Positions 1 to 4,598 of a DNA stretch of 5,497 nt are shown piece by piece (the first letter of the stretch is position 1; the number at the start of each line of letters is the position of its first letter). A program made the position numbers and the translations under genes. The notes under the pieces are model-generated. The model was not told where the DNA came from, searched no databases, and worked only from the letters and a program-made list of their open reading frames with translations. Source of the DNA: CAJQND01 sp051010095 (GTDB taxonomy: Bacteria; Pseudomonadota; Alphaproteobacteria; Rhizobiales; CAJQND01); contig JBPCVX010000144.1 of assembly GCA_051010095.1 (NCBI GenBank), positions 1 to 5,497 on the forward strand, given 5' to 3'.

Positions 1-48
1 ACATATTCCTCAAAATCGAAAACTCGCAGCGCTTAAGATGGTCGATCT

Positions 49-2259
49 CTAATTCATCCGCGCCACGTACACCCCTTCCCAATCTTTTGGTGGAGGGTCA
101 TTTTCAAATTCTGCGATACGGGCCGCGTACACATTATAAAGCCCACCAATGCCAAGCCGCTCCGCAGGCACGCGGCAGCGGTCAATTTCCTCGCGCGCTT
201 CCTTCCATTTCTGTGCACGGTAATACTTTAAGAAATTGCGTTGTGCTTCATGAAGCGTCACGAAATCACTGCCCGTACGCACGTTTTCATCACCAATCAG
301 TGTGAATATTTTTTCTGGTTCTTGCTTGCCCTTTACGCGAATTCGGTCGATTTCCAGCAGTGCAAACTCTTCCCCGGCTCGCTCCATCGTGCGCTCTGCC
401 ACAATCGCAATCACGCCGTAGGGGCGTGACTGGCCTTCAAGTCGCGAAGATACATTCACAACATCGCCCATTACAGTGTAGTCAAACCGCAAATCAGACC
501 CCATATTGCCCACAACGCATTCACCAGTACCGATGCCAATTCCGACTTCCAGCGGTTTTACTTCTTCACCATTCTCCGCTGCTTCGAGGGCACGATTTGC
601 GTTCACGTCTTTGAGGTTCTCCATCATGGTGAGTGCAGCATTGCAGGCATTTTTTGCATGATCGGAATCATCGAGGGGCGCATTCCAAAACGCCATTATG
701 TTGTCGCCCATATATTTATCGATGGTACCGTGAAAATCGATAATCGCTTTCGACAATGGGGTGAGAAGGCGGTTGATAAGCACGGTCAAACCTTGCGGGT
801 TTTCTTTGTAACCCTCAGATATAGAAGTGAAGTCGCGCACATCAGAAAACAAAATAGTCATCTCCTTAGTCTCGCCACCCAACACAAGATCATCAGGATT
901 GGCCGCAAGTTTATCCACCAATGCTGGTGATAAATATTGCCCGAAGGCACCTCTAATTTGTCGGCGCCTCGCCTCTTCGTGAAAATAACCCAGGAACACG
1001 AGGAGAATGAAGGCCGAAAAACTGGCAGCTAGAGGGAACGTTACGTCCAAAACCATAGCCTTTTGGGTGTAGAGGTAAACCGAAGCAGCTGCAAAAGCAC
1101 CCGCCAAAATTCCTCCCGCAATGAGCGAAAACATCGCCCCAACCACTGGCACGATAATGATCATTGCCAGAGAGGCAACGACCGCCATGACCAATTCAGC
1201 GCCGATCGCCCAGTTTGGTCGTGTTAACATCGATTTTGTGAGAATATTTTCTATAATCTGGGCATGTATTTCAACGCCCGGCATGACGGGGTCGAGAGGC
1301 GTCGCTTTCAAATCAAACAATCCAACCGCAGATGTTCCAAACAACACCAACTTATTTCGCAACGCGCCTTTTGGAAGCTTTCCTTCCAAGACGTCCTTTG
1401 CTGAAATATAGCGACGTTTATCATGAGGGCTAAAGTTCACCCAGATACGTGACTTTCCGTCTGTGGGAATTGACGTACCTGCAATAACCAAACCGGTTAC
1501 GCCGGTCTCATCACTTTTTGCAATGAGCGTATCTGTGCCCGTTGCCACCCTTAATAGCTCGATCGAAATTGCCGGATAAATCACATCACCAGCGCGCATA
1601 AGAGCTGGCACTCTGCGCACCACTCCATCTGCCTCGGGACGTATTGTCACTAACCCCTTGCCACTGGCCGCGTTTTCCAGTTCAGGAATGTTTCGAATAA
1701 GTCCAGGATACGAATATAGAAACTGCGCTGGGTTGGGGCCGATCAAGGCAAGCGGCGTTTTGGTCACTGCGCCTGAATGCCACTGCTCAATTGCACGGTG
1801 GTAGGCCGACTGCCCCAACACAACACGCTTTGTTTTAAGGGCGTTTGCAAGTTGCTCGTCATTGGAGGGCAGCGCTTTGAGTTGTTGCTTTAATGGTTCC
1901 CCAATACCATCGAGCACATCCGCCATGTTTTGAGGCGATAGACGATCATGTTCTGGAAACAGAATATCAAACCCAATCGCAATAGCTCCTGCTTCACCGG
2001 TGCGTTCGACGAGATCGGCTATACGCGTGCGTGCCCACGGCCATTGACCATACGCATTAAGGCTCTCCTCATCGATATCAACAATTGAAACGACGTGGGC
2101 ATCAACTTGGCGAGGATTGATTTGCTGAAAAAAATCGAATCCCTTGAGCCGGAGTATCTCCACCGGCGCCGGGTCCCAGATACGGACAAGCACAAAGCCT
2201 GCCAGTAACAGCAGACCTAATACCCGGTCAAATGTGGCCTGACCGAAAAAGCCATGCAT
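49..2259 (-). CDS. CHASE2-domain class III adenylate cyclase, membrane-bound
   Basis: This 736-residue protein most likely converts ATP to cAMP at the inner membrane in response to an extracytoplasmic signal. An N-terminal membrane segment (about residues 11-27) leads into a CHASE2 sensor domain (about 32-345). Three further membrane segments follow (about 350-372, 374-397 and 403-424), then a cytoplasmic class III cyclase domain (about 463-655). Visible catalytic residues are metal-binding D473 (FSDVRDF) and D519 (DKYMGD), adenine-selecting K515 with T595, and transition-state residues N602 and R606 (VVNVSSR). Lys paired with Thr, rather than Asp, at the base-selecting positions is the class IIIb pattern. 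A C-terminal tail (about 665-736) ends with a PPPKDWEGV-like motif that I associate with this family. The ATG at 2259 is the only start that keeps the first membrane segment, and an in-frame stop lies 12 bp upstream (2272-2274). No Shine-Dalgarno sequence sits at normal spacing. Length and domain order look complete. A guanylate cyclase is less likely given K515. Confidence 0.95.
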   Translation of the reverse strand: MHGFFGQATFDRVLGLLLLAGFVLVRIWDPAPVEILRLKGFDFFQQINPRQVDAHVVSIVDIDEESLNAYGQWPWARTRIADLVERTGEAGAIAIGFDILFPEHDRLSPQNMADVLDGIGEPLKQQLKALPSNDEQLANALKTKRVVLGQSAYHRAIEQWHSGAVTKTPLALIGPNPAQFLYSYPGLIRNIPELENAASGKGLVTIRPEADGVVRRVPALMRAGDVIYPAISIELLRVATGTDTLIAKSDETGVTGLVIAGTSIPTDGKSRIWVNFSPHDKRRYISAKDVLEGKLPKGALRNKLVLFGTSAVGLFDLKATPLDPVMPGVEIHAQIIENILTKSMLTRPNWAIGAELVMAVVASLAMIIIVPVVGAMFSLIAGGILAGAFAAASVYLYTQKAMVLDVTFPLAASFSAFILLVFLGYFHEEARRRQIRGAFGQYLSPALVDKLAANPDDLVLGGETKEMTILFSDVRDFTSISEGYKENPQGLTVLINRLLTPLSKAIIDFHGTIDKYMGDNIMAFWNAPLDDSDHAKNACNAALTMMENLKDVNANRALEAAENGEEVKPLEVGIGIGTGECVVGNMGSDLRFDYTVMGDVVNVSSRLEGQSRPYGVIAIVAERTMERAGEEFALLEIDRIRVKGKQEPEKIFTLIGDENVRTGSDFVTLHEAQRNFLKYYRAQKWKEAREEIDRCRVPAERLGIGGLYNVYAARIAEFENDPPPKDWEGVYVARMN

Positions 2260-2408
2260 CAGCAGCGCCAGTCAGGCCGTGGTCTCTCAACCGGCATGAG
2301 GCGCGAAAACTGCTGTGCAAGCTTTCTTAGAATGTGTGTGCATTTATCGAGCACGATACTAACCTTTCCCAGCCTGCTACTAGTTTACATAATCACTGAC
2401 ACGATATC

Positions 2409-2426
2409 TAGCGCATGAATGTGCTA
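2409..2426. repeat. 18-bp imperfect palindrome (operator-like)
   Basis: Two 7-nt arms, TAGCGCA and TGTGCTA, flank a TGAA centre and pair with one G-T wobble. An A-run (2426-2431) follows on the plus strand. For minus-strand transcription that run becomes a U-run before the stem, so this is not a normal intrinsic terminator for the transpeptidase gene. It lies about 150 bp upstream of the cyclase start and could be a regulator site, or chance. Confidence 0.3.
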
Positions 2427-2462
2427 AAAAATTGCGAACATTGTGGAGAAATTCGTCAAATT

Positions 2463-2488
2463 TGGCGATTTAGGTCAACTTTTCGCCA
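2463..2488. repeat. Inverted repeat TGGCGA-N14-TCGCCA
   Basis: Two perfect 6-nt arms separated by 14 nt lie about 45 nt past the transpeptidase stop codon. In the minus-strand transcript they could form a small stem, but no U-tract follows, so terminator activity would be weak. The same arrangement could be a protein-binding dyad in the upstream region of the cyclase gene. Confidence 0.3.
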
Positions 2489-2531
2489 TATAAAATGCTT
2501 CATTTCGGCAGGATATCTATGCAAAGGTTTA

Positions 2532-3269
2532 TTAATCCGCTTCAATTCTCGTGCAGTTTTTGAGGTTAGTGATTCGCCCCACAACGTACTTTTTCCCACA
2601 CACCGCAACTCCCGGCGCAATTCGTTCGCGCTCAAACCAATCATGACCCTGTTTGAGATTTTTCCAAAAGCTTTCCCATTTGTGCCCCTTCACTTCGACC
2701 ATAGCTTGTTTGGTCATCCGGAAGGGAAATATATGGGCAGAAACCGACTTTTGCCCCGCTTCCAAAGAGGATTTCACCAAATGGTAGATATCCTTGATGC
2801 CGGGGTCGGTCATTGCATAACAGCCAATAGACTCGCAATTTCCATGCACCATCAAGTATGACCCCGTACGACCGTGGGCTTTATCATAAGCATTGGGAAA
2901 ACCTAGATTGAACGATAGAAAATAGCGCGATCTTGGATTGAGTTGTTTCAGCGAAACCTCATAAAAACCCTCTGGTGCCTGACGGTCTCCTTCTTTGAGC
3001 TTGGGGCCTAATTCTCCAGAATAAGCGCATACCGGGTAGATATCGAACAATCTATATTTGCCATTTCGCTTCAACCAAATTTCAAGTTCAGCCTCTTTCT
3101 TAAATATGCGAATCAAAATCGGGTCACCACGCTTGAAACCGTTCGACTTCAAACGGCTGTCCACCGACCAAGCTTTGTTGAGCGGCGGCTTTTGCGACGC
3201 CTTTGTTCCGCTCTGTCCGGCTATCGACAAAACAATGGCAAGTGCACAAACTGACATCAAATTGAACAT
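2532..3269 (-). CDS. Exported YafK-like L,D-transpeptidase (YkuD fold)
   Basis: This 245-residue protein probably acts in the periplasm on peptidoglycan tetrapeptides or on protein-peptidoglycan links. The YkuD catalytic motif is intact at 142-150 (HGNCESIGC), with H142, S147, G149 and nucleophile C150. The upstream conserved block around 82-102 (AYSGELGPK, then GDRQAPEGFY) and the AYDKAHGRTGS stretch (127-137) are typical of the YafK branch. Within that branch, E. coli YafK (DpaA) cleaves Braun lipoprotein from peptidoglycan, whereas other L,D-transpeptidases attach outer-membrane proteins to it, so direction and substrate cannot be read from sequence. Residues 1-24 form a hydrophobic leader with possible cleavage after TKA; its n-region lacks positive charge, which is unusual. 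C224 and C239 might form a disulfide. The ATG at 3269 follows an in-frame stop at 3279-3281 and has no Shine-Dalgarno sequence; Met5 is an alternative start. It is transcribed divergently from the aldo/keto reductase. Confidence 0.92.
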   Translation of the reverse strand: MFNLMSVCALAIVLSIAGQSGTKASQKPPLNKAWSVDSRLKSNGFKRGDPILIRIFKKEAELEIWLKRNGKYRLFDIYPVCAYSGELGPKLKEGDRQAPEGFYEVSLKQLNPRSRYFLSFNLGFPNAYDKAHGRTGSYLMVHGNCESIGCYAMTDPGIKDIYHLVKSSLEAGQKSVSAHIFPFRMTKQAMVEVKGHKWESFWKNLKQGHDWFERERIAPGVAVCGKKYVVGRITNLKNCTRIEAD

Positions 3270-3288
3270 GGCAATACTTTATAACGCG

Positions 3289-3317
3289 TTGGCTGTTTTC
3301 CTGAATTACGCTATCAA
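3289..3317 (+). promoter_or_regulatory. Candidate sigma70-type promoter for the aldo/keto reductase
   Basis: TTGGCT (3289-3294) and TATCAA (3312-3317) are separated by 17 bp, each matching four of six consensus positions. A start site near 3324 would leave a leader of about 30 nt containing the GGAG ribosome binding site. This is a match by eye only. Confidence 0.3.
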
Positions 3318-3346
3318 AAGGTTTCCTATTCAACACACGCAATTGC

Positions 3347-3350
3347 GGAG
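3347..3350 (+). promoter_or_regulatory. Ribosome binding site (GGAG) of the aldo/keto reductase
   Basis: GGAG lies five bases before the ATG at 3356, standard spacing, and fixes that start. It is the only clear Shine-Dalgarno sequence before the three start codons visible in the window. Its first base is also the last base of the CGCAATTGCG palindrome. Confidence 0.7.
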
Positions 3351-3355
3351 AAATT

Positions 3356-4348
3356 ATGCACAAACGCAAGCTTGGAAACAACGGACCAGAAGTCAGCGCG
3401 ATTGGGGTCGGGTGCTGGAGTTTTGCAGGGGCCTATGGTCCAACTGATGAAGCCGAGAGCCACGCAACCCTCGCAAGAGCCCTAGACGTGGGAATTGACT
3501 TCCTCGACACCGCAGATGTTTACGGTATGGGCATTTCTGAAAAAGCAATTGGGTCATTCATCAAAGACAAACCAGGCGCATTCAAAATAGCAACAAAAGC
3601 TGCCATCCGCCGAGAACCAGAAACAAATGAGCGCGTGTTCGACAATTCGGAAGAACATTTGCGTGCACGCCTTGAGATGTCGCTTAGAAACCTTGGTTTG
3701 GATTACGTCGATCTCTTTTATGTGCATCGGTTTGAACAAGAACGCCCAGTCGAAGACGTTATGGAGACCTTGCTCAAATTCAAGCAAGAAGGAAAGATTG
3801 GTGGCATCGGATTTTCTGAAATCGCTCCCTCAACACTAAAGCGTGCTCAAGCTATTCATCCAGTCATGGCGGTGCAAAGCGAATATTCTTTATGGACGCG
3901 CCAGCCGGATTTGGGAATGATCCGCGCATGCAAAGATCATGGTGTCGCCTTCGTGGCATTCTCCCCACTTGGTCGCGGTGTTTTTACGGAATCGAAATTG
4001 GATCCAGCTGAATTTCCAGATAGTGATTTTCGCAAAAAAAATCCACGTTTCGTAGAGCCAAATTTCTCCTACAATGTGCAAGCCATCGCACCGTTCAAGG
4101 CGTTTGCGCACGAAAAAGACGTCTCTTCCTCTCAACTGGCGCTCGCTTGGGTTTTACATCAAGGCGAGCACATGTTTGCAATTCCAGGAACGCGTTCTCC
4201 TCGACATTTGAGTGAAGATGCCGAGGCGGCTGATATTATTCTTTCGCAGCGAGATCTCGCGCGGATAGACGAAATTCTACCTATCGGCTTTGCCCATGGC
4301 GATCGATATACCGAAGCGCAATGGCCTGGTGCTCAGCGCTATTGTTAA
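3356..4348 (+). CDS. Aldo/keto reductase, NADPH-type oxidoreductase
   Basis: This 330-residue cytoplasmic enzyme should reduce carbonyl groups to alcohols with NAD(P)H in a TIM-barrel fold. The whole catalytic tetrad is present: D51 and Y56 (DTADVYG), K81 (ATK) and H124 (YVH). Further family marks are the N-terminal RKLGNNGPEVSAIGVGCW strand, the GGIGFSE segment (149-155), SPLGRG (203-208) near the cofactor, and a C-terminal IPGTR motif (276-280) with E287/D288 in the loop that usually grips the NADPH phosphate. The GPTDEAES insert after the first strand and the overall pattern resemble the AKR13/YakC-like group, but the natural substrate cannot be inferred. The length is normal and nothing is broken. 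The start at 3356 has a well-placed GGAG. The gene is transcribed divergently from the transpeptidase and convergently with the AraC-type regulator, and a long hairpin begins 16 bp past its stop. Confidence 0.96.
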   Translation: MHKRKLGNNGPEVSAIGVGCWSFAGAYGPTDEAESHATLARALDVGIDFLDTADVYGMGISEKAIGSFIKDKPGAFKIATKAAIRREPETNERVFDNSEEHLRARLEMSLRNLGLDYVDLFYVHRFEQERPVEDVMETLLKFKQEGKIGGIGFSEIAPSTLKRAQAIHPVMAVQSEYSLWTRQPDLGMIRACKDHGVAFVAFSPLGRGVFTESKLDPAEFPDSDFRKKNPRFVEPNFSYNVQAIAPFKAFAHEKDVSSSQLALAWVLHQGEHMFAIPGTRSPRHLSEDAEAADIILSQRDLARIDEILPIGFAHGDRYTEAQWPGAQRYC

Positions 4349-4363
4349 TGCACGAAAAGTAGC

Positions 4364-4418
4364 GACAACAGCCCATACTCCACCTGCCCCTCTAAGTTGG
4401 TGGCGTAGGGCTGTTGTC
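4364..4418 (+). terminator. Long hairpin after the aldo/keto reductase, possible terminator
   Basis: Perfect 11-nt arms GACAACAGCCC (4364-4374) and GGGCTGTTGTC (4408-4418) continue inward. TAC (4376-4378) pairs with GTA (4405-4407), and CCACC (4380-4384) pairs with GGTGG (4399-4403), with one bulged A and one T-C mismatch, closing a 14-nt loop. About 19 base pairs form in all. Its place 16 bp past the reductase stop fits a transcription end, but no T-tract follows on the plus strand. On the minus strand a TTTT lies about five bases beyond the stem. It may instead protect mRNA 3' ends or belong to a larger RNA. Confidence 0.5.
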
Positions 4419-4428
4419 TATCAGGTAG

Positions 4429-4515
4429 CCGGCTGGACGAACTCGACAGCCTGGCTCCCCGATTTTATGCCGCGATTTTCGCGCACACTACGGTTCGGAC
4501 CGTGATACTGCGGTC
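4429..4515. other. Cluster of three small hairpins in GC-rich DNA
   Basis: Three stems follow the long hairpin. GGCTG (4431-4435) pairs with CAGCC (4447-4451) and can extend by CC/GG past a bulge. CGCGA (4471-4475) pairs with TCGCG (4479-4483) over a TTT loop. ACGGT (4490-4494) pairs with ACCGT (4499-4503) over TCGG. A competing stem, GACCG (4498-4502) with CGGTC (4511-4515), excludes the last one. The order suggests a folded RNA or attenuator, but no gene sits downstream in either direction to be attenuated. Confidence 0.35.
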
Positions 4516-4537
4516 TATCTAATTTGGTAATGATGCA

Positions 4538-4559
4538 AATTCATATGAATTGGCGCCAA
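4538..4559. repeat. Two abutting perfect palindromes (14 bp and 10 bp)
   Basis: AATTCATATGAATT (4538-4551) is a perfect 14-bp palindrome. It shares its last TT with TTGGCGCCAA (4550-4559), a perfect 10-bp palindrome. Such symmetry suits binding of a dimeric regulator, yet the place, between convergent 3' ends, is not where a promoter operator is expected. Confidence 0.5.
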
Positions 4560-4581
4560 ATACTGTTGAGATCGCGCCAAA
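4553..4581. repeat. Direct repeat GCGCCAAA with 21-bp period
   Basis: GCGCCAAA occurs at 4553-4560 and again at 4574-4581, exactly 21 bp apart, which is about two helical turns. AraC-type proteins are known to bind direct-repeat half-sites on one DNA face at about this period. The repeat ends 17 bp from the stop codon of the neighbouring AraC-type gene, so its meaning as an operator is uncertain. Confidence 0.35.
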
Positions 4582-4598
4582 CTGCATACCGCCCGCAG

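Larger units (their letters stand above)
2260..2531. other. Intergenic gap between transpeptidase and cyclase genes
   Basis: This 272-bp stretch lies downstream of the transpeptidase gene and upstream of the cyclase gene, both on the minus strand. Open frames here are short or are the ends of frames antisense to the transpeptidase gene, and none has a credible ribosome binding site. It must carry the cyclase leader and probably its promoter, but I see no well-matched -35/-10 pair facing the cyclase. Its notable contents are two small dyads, at 2409-2426 and 2463-2488. No U-tract terminator for the transpeptidase gene is evident. Confidence 0.7.
3270..3355. promoter_or_regulatory. Divergent promoter region, transpeptidase / aldo-keto reductase
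   Basis: These 86 bp separate two divergent start codons and must hold promoters for both. Facing the transpeptidase, two poor options exist: TTGAAT (3333-3328) with CGTAAT (3310-3305) at 17-bp spacing, or an isolated TATAAA (3283-3278) so close to the ATG that it would give a nearly leaderless message. A perfect 10-bp palindrome, CGCAATTGCG, occupies 3338-3347 and overlaps the ribosome binding site of the reductase. The two genes may be co-regulated from here, but no known operator is recognised. Confidence 0.5.
4349..4598. other. Structured 250-bp gap between convergent genes
   Basis: This gap lies between the stop codons of the aldo/keto reductase and the AraC-type regulator. It holds no convincing gene, but it is dense with symmetry: a long hairpin (4364-4418), three small hairpins (4429-4515), and a palindromic AT-rich part (4538-4581). 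By hand count, 4424-4516 is about 60% G+C and 4517-4560 about 32%, a sharp step. On the minus strand 39 codons (4540-4424) are open without an ATG. It may be a terminator plus structured RNA, or the remnant of an inserted element. Confidence 0.55.

Noticed and set aside
1..48. A left-edge fragment of another gene downstream of the cyclase.
   Set aside because: Only 48 bases are available, with no recognisable coding or terminator signal.
2338..2354. GTGC-N9-GCAC as a CRP-like (cAMP receptor) site before the cyclase gene.
   Set aside because: It lacks the TGTGA/TCACA half-sites and the usual 6-bp spacer, so the resemblance is too weak.
2409..2431. Stem followed by an A-run as an intrinsic terminator of the transpeptidase transcript.
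   Set aside because: On the minus strand the run is a U-tract placed before the stem rather than after it, the wrong order for intrinsic termination.
2403..2519. Direct repeat GATATCTA at 2403-2410 and 2512-2519, like an 8-bp target-site duplication around a 101-bp insert.
   Set aside because: A shared 8-mer within about 270 bp is expected by chance roughly half the time, and the enclosed DNA has no terminal inverted repeats.
2456..2644. A 62-codon minus-strand open frame overlapping the end of the transpeptidase gene.
   Set aside because: It overlaps an intact conserved gene by over 100 bp in another frame, has no ribosome binding site and resembles no known family.
2415..2861. A 148-codon plus-strand open frame antisense to the transpeptidase gene.
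   Set aside because: It lies mostly opposite a well-conserved enzyme, has no ribosome binding site and a composition typical of antisense shadow frames.
4364..4515. An IS110-type bridge RNA region, because of consecutive stem-loops with internal loops.
   Set aside because: No transposase or recombinase gene lies on either side, and both flanking genes are intact, so there is no element to which it would belong.
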